From NCBI GenBank assembly GCA_964567665.1, contig CAZMNN010000015.1:1-52440 (forward strand): 52,440 nt of DNA. Direction: 5' to 3'. The translations under genes were made by a program, and so were the position numbers. The stretch is from UBA1731 sp964567665. Lineage in GTDB: Bacteria; Verrucomicrobiota; Kiritimatiellia; RFP12; UBA1067. The notes below the pieces were generated by a model. The model ran no database searches and was not told the DNA's origin. It saw only the letters and a program-made list of their open reading frames with translations. Of this stretch, positions 33,656 through 42,217 are shown piece by piece. Every line of letters begins with the position of its first letter. Position 1 is the stretch's first letter.

Positions 33656-34930
33656 CTACTGCACCACAGTCTGCGTCTGCACCGTCGGAGAGACAGGCAC
33701 AGCTACGGTAGGCTGGACAATCGTGGATGTCGAAACGGACGAAGCGTCCGCGCCCGTCGCCCATGTGACGTTCTGCCATGCAGACGAGTCGAAGTTTATC
33801 CTGCAGCCACGGCGGAACGCAGCTTCGGCATAGGCAAGCGCAACTTCGGCCCTAAGCGTCTCCTTGTTGCGGTAGTGGGCGAACCCTTCGGCAGAAAGCT
33901 CAAGAGCGATGTTGAACACGGCTCCGTCCGTGATGTTCACCGTGCCGCTCCACGGCGTCATCCACTGACGGCTCACCCGAAGCTGATGAAGCCCTGGACG
34001 CACACGGAACGTTCCGCCCGACGATCCCACGGCTGCGCCATCCACCTCCACGGTGATTCCGCCGGCCACCACTCGCAACTCCTCCTTCACTGGAACTGTG
34101 GCGTCAACCGTCGCCGCAAGCGGCGCAATGATCGCATCCACCGTGGTCGATACCGAGAACGAGACAAGCGAGCCATCAACCGTCGGCTGACGCCAGCGCG
34201 GCCGAGCCTCTGCCAGCTCGGCCCCGATGTCCTGCACCCACATGTCCACAAGATCGTCATAGTGCACCATCGGATCGTCGCCGTTTCCGACAGGGGTCGG
34301 CCGCTTGTTCGACCAGTTCTTTCCGTACACACTGCCGCCCGTGGCGGCATCAAGCACTTTTGTCGTCATGCGAAGCGTATAGACGGTTACGGCACGATCC
34401 CCTGCGAACCGGTTCACCTGCGATGCGCCGACTATCGACGCGATGAGAATGTAGTCCGCGCCAAGCATCTGCGCGACGCGGGTGACGCTCCCTCCGGTAA
34501 ACAGACCGGCGATAAGGCCGGCGCGCTCCTCGGCGGTCGTGATCTTGTAGCGGTTGAAGGCTGCACCGATCTCTGCGGAATCCATGACCGAAATGTCCAT
34601 CCCGGAGACCTCTGCGGCAAGACGGTCGCGTATGCCGTCAACCTGGTCGTCCATTCCCGCAGTTCTCGTCTGGTTTTTCACGAAGATGGCCATCACCGGC
34701 GTCTTGGCGACCGCTTGCGGCGCAAGAACGGCGCGGCGGACGACATCCTCCTCAACCTTGACCACGTCAAGTCCGGGATTGGCGGCGGCGACACGCGCCT
34801 TGAACGCCTGAAGATCTGCTGACGCCTTGCGCGTCTCCGCCTCTGACACCGTCTTAAGCCCTGCCGTCTGCCCGAAAGCAACCGATACGGCAAACGCCGC
34901 CGCAATTAACATTTTGAATCTGCTCTTCAT
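33656..34930 (-). CDS. secreted CsgG/LpoB-fold protein with PEGA-like domain
   Basis: 424 aa with a signal peptide (MKSRFKMLIAAAFAVSVAFG). Residues about 75-230 look like the CsgG/LpoB fold (PVMAIFVKNQTRTAGMDDQVD, RDRLAAEVSGMDISVMD, RVAQMLGADYILIASIVGAS, TLRMTTKVLDAATGGSVYG). About 285-340 resembles a PEGA domain (VEVDGAAVGSSGGTFRVRPGLHQLRVSR). The C-terminus is a Thr/Val/Gln-rich tail. No lipobox is seen. With the lpoB-like gene this operon encodes two proteins of related fold. AGGGGG lies before the ATG. Role unknown, presumably envelope assembly. Confidence 0.7.
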   Translation of the reverse strand: MKSRFKMLIAAAFAVSVAFGQTAGLKTVSEAETRKASADLQAFKARVAAANPGLDVVKVEEDVVRRAVLAPQAVAKTPVMAIFVKNQTRTAGMDDQVDGIRDRLAAEVSGMDISVMDSAEIGAAFNRYKITTAEERAGLIAGLFTGGSVTRVAQMLGADYILIASIVGASQVNRFAGDRAVTVYTLRMTTKVLDAATGGSVYGKNWSNKRPTPVGNGDDPMVHYDDLVDMWVQDIGAELAEARPRWRQPTVDGSLVSFSVSTTVDAIIAPLAATVDATVPVKEELRVVAGGITVEVDGAAVGSSGGTFRVRPGLHQLRVSRQWMTPWSGTVNITDGAVFNIALELSAEGFAHYRNKETLRAEVALAYAEAAFRRGCRINFDSSAWQNVTWATGADASSVSTSTIVQPTVAVPVSPTVQTQTVVQ

Positions 34931-34947
34931 GTTATGCCCCCTTTCGC

Positions 34948-35592
34948 TCAGAACCAGGCGTTGACTATCGGGAAGAACGGAATGTCAGAACTTGAGATTA
35001 CGTTCACTACGCCGATCTGCACCCCTTGCATGTAGGATGCAGTGTTGATGACGCCGATCTGAAGCCCCTGCACGTCATATCCGCCGTTGTAGATGCCGAT
35101 CTGAAGCACATCTCCCGAACCGATCCAGTTCGAAAGCCCGATCTGAAGCCCCTTGAAGTCTCCGCCAAGGTAGTTCACTGCGCCGGTGTGCAGTCCAAGT
35201 CCGTCACCGAACGCCACATTGACGGCGTTCGCGAGCCATCCGTTGGCGTGATTCCGCGCCACGCCGGCGAGTCCGAGATCCAAACCGTCAATGTTGCAGC
35301 ACTCGCCATAGAAGAGATTGATGCGCAACCCGCCTACGTCGCAGTTGCGTGAGGGAATCTGAGCGGGCGAAAGGACGCTGAACATGAACGGCGAAAATCC
35401 GCTGCCGACGCAACCGTCCTTCGCAATCTGGCATCTCGTCCTCGGCATCGCCTCCTGCGCACCGGCGGGCATTACACCCGTTCCAGAATTGCAGACAGGG
35501 CGCACACCTCGTTCAGCCTGCCGCACGACTGCGACCGCCGCCGATGCCGACATCGCGGCGAACAGCATCATTGCAACCATGATATTCTTCAT
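34948..35592 (-). CDS. LA_2272-type surface repeat protein (14-residue repeats)
   Basis: 214 aa with a signal peptide (MKNIMVAMMLFAAMSASAAVA). The C-terminal half is a series of 14-residue units, for example LQIGLSNWIGSGDV, LQIGIYNGGYDVQG, LQIGVINTASYMQG and VQIGVVNVISSSDI, with degenerate copies before. This pattern is known from the LA_2272 family of surface proteins and suggests a beta-solenoid or beta-strand array in or on the outer membrane. It ends with the aromatic residue Phe, as many outer-membrane proteins do. AAGGA lies about 7 nt from the ATG. Second gene of the lipoprotein operon. Confidence 0.75.
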   Translation of the reverse strand: MKNIMVAMMLFAAMSASAAVAVVRQAERGVRPVCNSGTGVMPAGAQEAMPRTRCQIAKDGCVGSGFSPFMFSVLSPAQIPSRNCDVGGLRINLFYGECCNIDGLDLGLAGVARNHANGWLANAVNVAFGDGLGLHTGAVNYLGGDFKGLQIGLSNWIGSGDVLQIGIYNGGYDVQGLQIGVINTASYMQGVQIGVVNVISSSDIPFFPIVNAWF

Positions 35593-35633
35593 ATGACTGT
35601 CCTTTCTTGTTTTGTGGCTGAAAATAGATTCCA

Positions 35634-37082
35634 TCACGGGTGGAGCAGCGAGACCGTGCGCGACCATGTCGGTCGGGCGACGGCACTTCCGCCGACCGTG
35701 ACCACCCCGGCAGTCGCAAAGCCGCGCACATCGGTCACCCACACAATGTGCGCGGCAGTTCCGGACGGTTCAGCCGGAATGGCGATTTCGCATGAGCGTC
35801 CTGTCGACGGGTTTCTCAGCGTCACACAGTTCTGCCCCGGCGGAATGCGCAACCGAGCGATTTGCACATGCTCCGGCAACGTCTGCCAGGCTCGCGTATC
35901 GGCTTCACTCACCGCAGTGCTTATTGCGTTGTATGCCAGCACCCCGGCCATCAACACAACATCTGCCGCACTTCCGGTGTTGACATGGTTCGCGACCTGC
36001 TGGGCGGCGATCTTCACTGCGGCTCGTGTCACGTTGCGCATTGCGATGCCGGGGATGCGGTCGCGAAGGTCTCGGTAGGCGAGAGCCTGAACGTTCACGG
36101 CCGGGACGCACATCGCCGACAACTTCCCGCCGACCTCTACGGCGACCTGCGACGGCATCCTCGCCGGGGCATTGTATACCGGGAAATCAACAGACCACAC
36201 AGTGCCGCCAAAAGGGAGAGGTATCTTGATCGGTTCGCGCATATCGACAAGATCCTCCTCATAGATGACGATCACATCCCGCCCCTCGCCAGGCGGCGGA
36301 TTGGCGAGCTGCATGATTGCCGGGCATATCTTTCCCGCCTCCCGATACGCTATTTCGGCGTTGCCGGAATCATCCTCCTTTGAAAGGAACAGCCCCATAA
36401 GATACCACACAAGCGCATTCTCGTATGAAGACCTGACGGCATCCGCTACGGGCGACAGCTTCGCGGCTATCTGCCCGGCCGCCTCGTCGGCATTCTTCAC
36501 GTTCTGTTCTGCTGAGTTTTCGGCGATGGTGCCGTCCGCCTCAGAATCAGATGCATCCGCGCTGGATTCTGGCTGTTCCGCCTTCTCCTCCTTCAGCTGC
36601 TCCTGCACAGAGGTGGCGCGGCGGAGGTAGACGCGTGCATTGTCCTGCTCTCCGAGAAAAAGCGAGTTCAGAGCCTGGTACTGCAGCCCGAACAGCATCT
36701 CGTACGCCGGCAGTTCGTATGGAATCGCCCTGTCGTCGCCAACCGTGCCGGCAAGCACATTTCCGGCGATTGCGCCCTTTTTAAGCACCGGACCCAGTTC
36801 CGTCTCTGTGAACAGCTCATCTATCTGCGGGGCAAGAATCGCGGAGCTGCCGGCGAAATCCCCCTGCAGCATCTTGAGCCTGGCAAGTTCCACGCTGCCA
36901 AGCGTCCTGTTCACGGTGCTGTCCGCCATCTCTGCGGCGCGCTTTCGCGCAAAATCACCGGAACCGAACATGATGTCCGTGCGCGCCATACCTGCCTCCT
37001 TGTATGACGTGCGGCAACCTGTCGCCACGACCGCCAATGCGGCAAGGGCGACAAAAGACATCAACTCAAGTCTGCGTTCCAT
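35634..37082 (-). CDS. COG3014-type lipoprotein
   Basis: 482 aa. Signal MERRLELMSFVALAALAVVATGC gives a lipoprotein. Helical TPR-like segments follow (VELARLKMLQGDFAGSSAIL, YEMLFGLQYQALNSLFLGEQDNARVYLRRA), an acidic linker, ENALVWYLMGLFL, and a beta-rich C-terminal part (VIVIYEEDLVDMREPIKIPLPFGG). COG3014-type proteins are typically encoded next to YcfL and LpoB, as here. The ATG at 37082 lies 9 nt past a TGGTATAAT box, without a Shine-Dalgarno, so the operon mRNA is leaderless. Likely an outer-membrane partner of the LpoB system. Molecular role unknown. Confidence 0.8.
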   Translation of the reverse strand: MERRLELMSFVALAALAVVATGCRTSYKEAGMARTDIMFGSGDFARKRAAEMADSTVNRTLGSVELARLKMLQGDFAGSSAILAPQIDELFTETELGPVLKKGAIAGNVLAGTVGDDRAIPYELPAYEMLFGLQYQALNSLFLGEQDNARVYLRRATSVQEQLKEEKAEQPESSADASDSEADGTIAENSAEQNVKNADEAAGQIAAKLSPVADAVRSSYENALVWYLMGLFLSKEDDSGNAEIAYREAGKICPAIMQLANPPPGEGRDVIVIYEEDLVDMREPIKIPLPFGGTVWSVDFPVYNAPARMPSQVAVEVGGKLSAMCVPAVNVQALAYRDLRDRIPGIAMRNVTRAAVKIAAQQVANHVNTGSAADVVLMAGVLAYNAISTAVSEADTRAWQTLPEHVQIARLRIPPGQNCVTLRNPSTGRSCEIAIPAEPSGTAAHIVWVTDVRGFATAGVVTVGGSAVARPTWSRTVSLLHP

Positions 37083-37091
37083 ACGTGGGCA

Positions 37092-37100
37092 ATTATACCA
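37092..37100 (-). promoter_or_regulatory. extended -10 promoter (TGGTATAAT), leaderless
   Basis: TGG-TATAAT preceded by GT, 9 nt from the ATG of the COG3014-type gene. It drives the five-gene lipoprotein operon. Confidence 0.8.
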
Positions 37101-37140
37101 CAACGGAACTTCGCAAGGAACCGGACTGGCAGAGCCGTCA

Positions 37141-38193
37141 TCAGAAGTCGGCCAGCACCGAAACGTACGGCACAACCGTCGCACGATCCATGCGCCCGTG
37201 GCCTATCACTTTCGGCGCAAGCACCGTGAGCCACTCATCCACAAGACCGTCCTTCGCCAGCGACCTGGCAAGCTCAAGTCCACCCTCGCACAGCACGTGC
37301 ATGAAGCCCATTTCGCCAAGACGCTTCATCGCCTCGGCAAGATCCGCCACACAAATCGTTTTCGCGCCGCCGGGCAGCGGCTTTTCGCGCGAATGCTTTT
37401 CGCTGACACGGAACACGATCGTCCGCCCGCTCGCATCGTCGGTGAACACCTGCGATGCGCAGGGAAGCCGCCCGCTGCGGGTCACGATCGCCCGGTAGAG
37501 CATATCATTGCGTTTTCCGTGGCTCAGCAGACTTGGGTCGTCCTTTCGCACCGTCTCAGCGCCGACCATGATGACGTCAACGCGCTCACGCAGCCTGCCC
37601 GTCTCTTTTCGCGCCTTTGCGCTTGAGACCCACCTTGCTCCGCCCCAGTCGTCGCATATCTTCCCGTCGAGCGACATGGCAAGCTTCACCGTCACATACG
37701 GCAGTCCGGTGGACACGTGCTTCGCAAACGGTGCGATGAGCTTCGCCGCATCTGCGGCGCATCTGCGCTTCCCGCAGTCGCTGGACCTGTGCCAACATTC
37801 CGTCGCAATCCCCGCCGCCCGCAGGACGCCGGCGGCCCGCCCGGAATTTCTCGGATTCGGATCGGGGACGGCCCACACCACCTTTGCGACGTTCGCCGCC
37901 TTGAGGGCGTCGCAGCAGGCTCCGACGCGACCAGCCCTGGAGCACGGCTCAAGCGTTACGTATACGGTGGCGCCCGAAGCATCGTGTCCGCGCCGGGCGG
38001 CGGACTTCAGCGCGGCAACTTCCGCATGATCGCCGCCGCATCGCCTGTGCCGGCCCTCGCCGATCACACGGCCGCCCTTCACCACCACGGCCCCCACCGG
38101 CGGATTCGGACGCGTAGATCCGCAGGAGCGCTCCGCAAGGCGGACAGCACGCTCCATGAAACGGATCTCGTCCACTGCGGCGGACACTGCCAT
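37141..38193 (-). CDS. ribD: riboflavin biosynthesis deaminase/reductase
   Basis: 350 aa bifunctional RibD. The N-terminal deaminase has GDHAEVAALKSA (Zn His and proton-shuttle Glu) and TLEPCSRAGRVGAC (two Zn Cys). The C-terminal reductase has VTVKLAMSLDGKI, VDVIMVGAETVRKDDPSL and VLCEGGLELARSL. It converts the pyrimidine intermediate of riboflavin synthesis in two steps. Length is normal. The ATG is 5 nt after the nusB stop, so the genes are coupled. ribE, ribA and ribH are not in the window, unlike the usual rib cluster, although a nusB link is common. Confidence 0.93.
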   Translation of the reverse strand: MAVSAAVDEIRFMERAVRLAERSCGSTRPNPPVGAVVVKGGRVIGEGRHRRCGGDHAEVAALKSAARRGHDASGATVYVTLEPCSRAGRVGACCDALKAANVAKVVWAVPDPNPRNSGRAAGVLRAAGIATECWHRSSDCGKRRCAADAAKLIAPFAKHVSTGLPYVTVKLAMSLDGKICDDWGGARWVSSAKARKETGRLRERVDVIMVGAETVRKDDPSLLSHGKRNDMLYRAIVTRSGRLPCASQVFTDDASGRTIVFRVSEKHSREKPLPGGAKTICVADLAEAMKRLGEMGFMHVLCEGGLELARSLAKDGLVDEWLTVLAPKVIGHGRMDRATVVPYVSVLADF

Positions 38194-38198
38194 GACCG

Positions 38199-38726
38199 TC
38201 AGCCGTTCGCCTTCGCCGTTTCAGGCTGACGCCCCGCGATGGCCTTGGCGTATCCGTCGAGAACACCGTTTACGAACTTGCCGCTCTGCGTCTCGGAAAA
38301 GAACTTCGCAAGATCGACCGCCTCGTTGATGACAATAGGCGCCGGTATGTCGGAGCAGCGGGAAAGCTCCCATGCCCCAAGGCGCAGCACGTTGCGCTCG
38401 ACGGTGCCGAGCCTGTACAGCGACCAGTGCCGGAGAAAAGGAGCCAACCCCGCATCTATGGCGTCAACGTCCGAAAGCACACCGCGAACACGCTTCTCCG
38501 CGAACTCCTTCATCTCATTGAGAGAATCCACGTGCTTCGCGCCGGACCTGCCGAACACCGTCAACCTCTCACCACCGTATTCGACGGAATCGGCGTCGTC
38601 CCGCTCCACCTCCTCAAGCTGCGTCCAGAACGCCGCCAGCGCATCGTTCAAGCTGTCCGGCGGATTCAAATCACATTCGCAAAGCATCATCACTGCCCAT
38701 TCTCGGGCCTGTCTGCGGGTAACCAT
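38199..38726 (-). CDS. nusB: transcription antitermination factor NusB
   Basis: 175 aa. Starts TRRQAREWAVMMLCECDL, followed by a helical body. The signature region APIVINEAVDLAKFFSETQSGKFVNGVLD near residue 128-157 is diagnostic. A central insertion (VEYGGERLTVFGRSGAKH) makes it slightly longer than usual. NusB binds boxA with S10 to prevent premature termination of rRNA transcripts. GGGAG lies about 12 nt from the ATG. Middle gene of an lptF-like/nusB/ribD operon, 28 nt after the permease gene. Confidence 0.92.
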   Translation of the reverse strand: MVTRRQAREWAVMMLCECDLNPPDSLNDALAAFWTQLEEVERDDADSVEYGGERLTVFGRSGAKHVDSLNEMKEFAEKRVRGVLSDVDAIDAGLAPFLRHWSLYRLGTVERNVLRLGAWELSRCSDIPAPIVINEAVDLAKFFSETQSGKFVNGVLDGYAKAIAGRQPETAKANG

Positions 38727-38754
38727 TTGGCTTGCTATCTCCCTTTTGCTTATC

Positions 38755-39852
38755 TTATCTCTGACGATGGAACAAATACGCGCCTATGCCGAGGAACACC
38801 AGATCCGGCAGGAATGCGGCGGGGATCGCCGGAACGAACCCCAGTCGCGACAAGGCAAGGCATCCGATCGAAAGCGCGTAGAAGGCGAAGAACATCACAA
38901 GCGCACCTACGATTCCCTTGAATACGGACTGCCGCCCCGTGGCGACGCCGGCAGGTATCGCGAACAGCGTGATTACAATGCAGGCGAACGGAGCGGCCAA
39001 CTGCGCCCACAGGTCGTACTCCATCTCGCGGCGGAACTTCAACGGCATCTTGGGATGCGTTGAGAGGTAGCGCACCCGCTCCGCCGTGGAGTAGTAGGCC
39101 GGATCCTTATTCTGCATGATGAAATCGCCCGGCTTTTCGTCAAATTCGACAAACGGGCGGAACGTCAACGCCTCAAGAGCAGGCATGGGGGACGGGATTT
39201 CCGCTCCGCTTTTGTCGAAGTGGAACGTGACTGCGTTCTGAAGCCACCACTCTCCATCCAGAAACTCCGCCCTGGCCGCCTTGATTGTGCGTTTGCGTCC
39301 GCCATCGCGCCAGTCTTCACTGATGGACACCTCCTCCAGCGCAGTCGCGTCGCGGTTCATCACGGCGCCGACATTCCATGTGCGGGACGCATTTACGTTG
39401 TGGTACACGATGTTGTCTTCGTGCTGCATCTCCGAAGTCTTGAAATGCGCCGCCCGAAGCCGTGTCGCCCATTGCGCATAGCGCGGCACGAACGCCTCGT
39501 TCACCCATGCGACGAACGCCGCCATGATCGCCGCCGCGACAAGCATCGGCCGCACAATCGCGAAAAAGCCGACGCCGCTCGCCCTCATCGCCACAAGTTC
39601 CGAATGGCGGCAGAAGTTCCACATGGTGTACAGCGTAGCCAGCATCAGGCACGCCGGGGCAAGCCATTCAAAGTACGGCGCAAGATACCCGGCAAAGTAC
39701 ATCACTATGTTTCCCCAGCCGAGCTTGGCCTCCATCAGACGGTTGAAAACGCCAAAAAGCTCGAACAGGACGTACACCGACAGGAATCCCGTAAGGCAGT
39801 ACGCCAACGGCACACAGAACTCGCGGAAGACGTATCGGAACAATATGCGCAT
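38755..39852 (-). CDS. LptF/LptG-family LPS export permease
   Basis: 365-aa inner-membrane protein. MRILFRYVFREFCVPLAYCL and three N-terminal helices are followed by a beta-jelly-roll periplasmic domain (about residues 130-260, FVPRYAQWATRLR onward) and three C-terminal helices (LAAPFACIVITLFAIPAG and beyond). This is the YjgP/YjgQ fold of the LptB2FG transporter that extracts LPS. Only one of the usual pair is present here. The ATG at 39852 is 9 nt past a TGATATAAT box whose TGA is the stop codon of the preceding gene, so the mRNA is leaderless. Confidence 0.9.
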   Translation of the reverse strand: MRILFRYVFREFCVPLAYCLTGFLSVYVLFELFGVFNRLMEAKLGWGNIVMYFAGYLAPYFEWLAPACLMLATLYTMWNFCRHSELVAMRASGVGFFAIVRPMLVAAAIMAAFVAWVNEAFVPRYAQWATRLRAAHFKTSEMQHEDNIVYHNVNASRTWNVGAVMNRDATALEEVSISEDWRDGGRKRTIKAARAEFLDGEWWLQNAVTFHFDKSGAEIPSPMPALEALTFRPFVEFDEKPGDFIMQNKDPAYYSTAERVRYLSTHPKMPLKFRREMEYDLWAQLAAPFACIVITLFAIPAGVATGRQSVFKGIVGALVMFFAFYALSIGCLALSRLGFVPAIPAAFLPDLVFLGIGAYLFHRQR

Positions 39853-39861
39853 AAGGTGTGT

Positions 39862-39870
39862 ATTATATCA
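39862..39870 (-). promoter_or_regulatory. extended -10 promoter using the upstream stop codon, leaderless
   Basis: TGA-TATAAT. The TGA (39868-39870) is the stop codon of the Gfo/Idh/MocA gene, and 9 nt separate the box from the lptF-like ATG. Confidence 0.8.
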
Positions 39871-40905
39871 CGAAACGACGCGAACCGTCTTGCCTGTCCG
39901 CGCACTTCTGCGTTCGGCATCGACAATCGCCACGGAATCGCGGGCGCTTTCCGCCGATACAGGCGCCATATCCGCATCTCCCGATATCCACGACACGAAA
40001 GCCCTGATCTCCGTCTCGTATCCCGTCGCTTTGGATAGTTTCGGATAAAATGGCTTGCCTTTTTCCGGATATACTATCAAAGGCTTGTCGGCATGGGAAT
40101 TCGCCACTACCACCGCCTTCTCGAACACCACCCGGAATCCGGCCTCCCAGACGAAGCTCCCGGTCATCGCCCAGCTTGACGATGAAGTGACGACCTTGTC
40201 CTCATATCCGTATGTCGTCGCGATGAAGTCCGTCCAACCGTCGCGGTGGGTGTGGGATTTGGACGTGACGCTCTGCGGAATGCCGAAAAGATGGTGGATT
40301 TCGTCTGTATCGTGCAGATGCAGGTCGAGCGCCACGCCGCCGGACGCCTTTTCGTCGAGAAACCAGCATTTTCCGCCACCCTTCCACACCGGCGCGGGCG
40401 CAAACCTCGTGAAGTCGGCTGCAATTACGCGACCATACTTCCCGGAATCGACATACTCCTTGAGCACCCTGTATTCCGGCCAATACCTCACGCACTGCGC
40501 AACCATCAGCTTGCCGGACGACTTTCGTTCCGCCTCGATCATCCTGTCGCAGGTTTTCGCATCGACGGCCATCGGCTTCTCGCACAGCACGTTCACGCCA
40601 CGCGCCAGCGCCTTGATCGCCATCGGCGCATGGAGCGGAGTCGGAAGCGTGATGTCCACCACATCAAGCCTTTCGGACGCAATCATCGCATCGAAGCTGT
40701 CGTATATCCGCACCGTCTCCGGAAGCTCCGAGTTGTCCGCCACATCAAGGTTTCCCTTCGTCCCGCACTTGATCTGCGCAAGGTTGGAATCGCATACGCA
40801 CACGACCTGCGCATTGCGCATCTTCCGCCACACGCCGTAATGGGTGCGCCCCATGAAGCCGAAACCGGCGATCGCCACCTTCAGTTTTCCTGCGTTCCTG
40901 TGCAT
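39868..40905 (-). CDS. Gfo/Idh/MocA-family oxidoreductase
   Basis: 345 aa, cytoplasmic. Rossmann motif VAIAGFGFMGRTHYGVW at about residues 10-26, then DVVDITLPTPLHAPMAI and CEKPMAVDAKTCDRMI with the conserved EKP lysine, and a C-terminal alpha/beta domain with ASGGVALDLHLHDTDEIHHLFG, the usual catalytic DxxxH-type region. These enzymes oxidise or reduce sugars or inositols with NAD(P). GGAG lies 8 nt from the ATG at 40905. Last gene of the amidohydrolase/fhs/rlmI-like operon. The substrate is unknown and no sugar pathway genes adjoin it. Confidence 0.88.
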   Translation of the reverse strand: MHRNAGKLKVAIAGFGFMGRTHYGVWRKMRNAQVVCVCDSNLAQIKCGTKGNLDVADNSELPETVRIYDSFDAMIASERLDVVDITLPTPLHAPMAIKALARGVNVLCEKPMAVDAKTCDRMIEAERKSSGKLMVAQCVRYWPEYRVLKEYVDSGKYGRVIAADFTRFAPAPVWKGGGKCWFLDEKASGGVALDLHLHDTDEIHHLFGIPQSVTSKSHTHRDGWTDFIATTYGYEDKVVTSSSSWAMTGSFVWEAGFRVVFEKAVVVANSHADKPLIVYPEKGKPFYPKLSKATGYETEIRAFVSWISGDADMAPVSAESARDSVAIVDAERRSARTGKTVRVVS

Positions 40906-40951
40906 TGTCTCATCTCCATTGCGATGTAGCCGGTTCGGCGCAGCGGTGCGC

Positions 40952-42217
40952 TCATACGGCTCTGAGGATAAGCCCCTTGAGATATTCTCCCTCCGGGAAG
41001 GACAGCGCAACAGGGTGATCCTGCGCCTGCCGCGTGTGCGCCAGAATCTGAAAGCCTCTGCGCGAATCGGACGCGGCCTCGCGGCATACAGTTTCAAAGA
41101 ACTCCGCCGTCATTGCGCCGGAACACGAGAACGTGGCGAGAATCCCGCCCGGACGCAGGAGCTTCATCGCCAGAAGGTTTATGTCCTTGTACCCCCGCGC
41201 CGCCCTCATCAGCTGCGCCTTCGTGTCCGCGAACTTCGGCGGATCGAGAACTATCATGTCGAACTGCCGTCCCTCGTCCCGATACAGGCGCAGCTGCCTG
41301 AATACGTCCGCGCACACGAAATCCACGGGACACTCCGAGACGCCGCCATCAGCGAACAGAAGCGCAAAATTCCTTTTCGCAAGATCGAGCGCCGGCTGGG
41401 AGAGGTCAAGGTTTGTCACTTCCGCAGCGCCGCCGGCCGCACAGGCGAGACCGAATCCCCCGGTGTACGAAAAGCAGTTCAGTACGCTGCGTCCGTGCGC
41501 CATTGAGCCGACCTGTGCGCGAGCCTCCCGCTGATCCAGGTAGAAGCCGGTCTTGTGTCCGCGCCTCACATCCACAAGATACCGTATCTTCCCTTCGTGG
41601 ATCTCCACAAGATCCGGCGGCTCCTCTCCTGCGAGCGTTCCAACCGTCCCGTCAAGCGCAAGCCCCTCCCGTCTGCGGGAATCCACGTCGCTCCGGTTGT
41701 ACACGCCTCTCGCTCCGGATTCCATGAGCGCGGCGACAATCTCGTCTCTCCACAACTCGGCGCCCGCACTCGCAAATTGAGCAACGCACCATCCGCCGTA
41801 CGAATCGACCACAACGCCGGGAAGGCCATCGGACTCTCCATGCACAAGGCGTACGCCACGATGGCTCTCATGAAGCGGCGACACGTCGGACTGCGCCGAA
41901 CGACGGCGTTCGATGGCCGCTCCTGCGGCTGACCGCACGAACGCCGCATCCGGCACGGACGCGCCATCGAACGAGAGCATCCGCACCCTTATCTGGCTGG
42001 ACGGCGACCAACTGCCGTAGCCAAGAATCCGTCCTTTCGTGTCACACACCGCAACCGTCTCGCCGACGGCCGGCGCTCCCTCCACGCCGTCAACGGCGCC
42101 GGAGAATATCCACGGATGCCGCCGCTCTATCGAACGCTCGCGGCCTGACTTCAGAAATGCCTTCTTCATCTCAAAACGATCCGCCGCCGGTTTTCTCCGT
42201 GCGGCACTCATCAACAT
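40952..42217 (-). CDS. rlmI: class I SAM-dependent 23S rRNA methyltransferase, RlmI-like
   Basis: Up to 421 aa. The N-terminal PUA-like domain has KSGRERSIERRHPWIFSGAV and ILGYGSWSPSSQIRVRML. The EEHD-like middle part GVVVDSYGGWCVAQF and KTGFYLDQREAR leads to a Rossmann MTase with VLNCFSYTGGFGLACA and FDMIVLDPPKFADTK. It matches RlmI, the m5C1962 methyltransferase of 23S rRNA. The 42217 ATG overlaps the fhs stop by 1 nt (TGATG). The ATG at 42169 agrees better with the N-terminus of the family, so the true start is uncertain. Confidence 0.85.
   Translation of the reverse strand: MLMSAARRKPAADRFEMKKAFLKSGRERSIERRHPWIFSGAVDGVEGAPAVGETVAVCDTKGRILGYGSWSPSSQIRVRMLSFDGASVPDAAFVRSAAGAAIERRRSAQSDVSPLHESHRGVRLVHGESDGLPGVVVDSYGGWCVAQFASAGAELWRDEIVAALMESGARGVYNRSDVDSRRREGLALDGTVGTLAGEEPPDLVEIHEGKIRYLVDVRRGHKTGFYLDQREARAQVGSMAHGRSVLNCFSYTGGFGLACAAGGAAEVTNLDLSQPALDLAKRNFALLFADGGVSECPVDFVCADVFRQLRLYRDEGRQFDMIVLDPPKFADTKAQLMRAARGYKDINLLAMKLLRPGGILATFSCSGAMTAEFFETVCREAASDSRRGFQILAHTRQAQDHPVALSFPEGEYLKGLILRAV

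Noticed and set aside
34981..35160. CRISPR-like repeats
   Set aside because: The 42-bp period is coding repeats of the surface protein, in phase with 14 residues, without spacers.
38194..38198. FMN riboswitch ahead of ribD
   Set aside because: ribD begins 5 nt after nusB. There is no leader to hold one.
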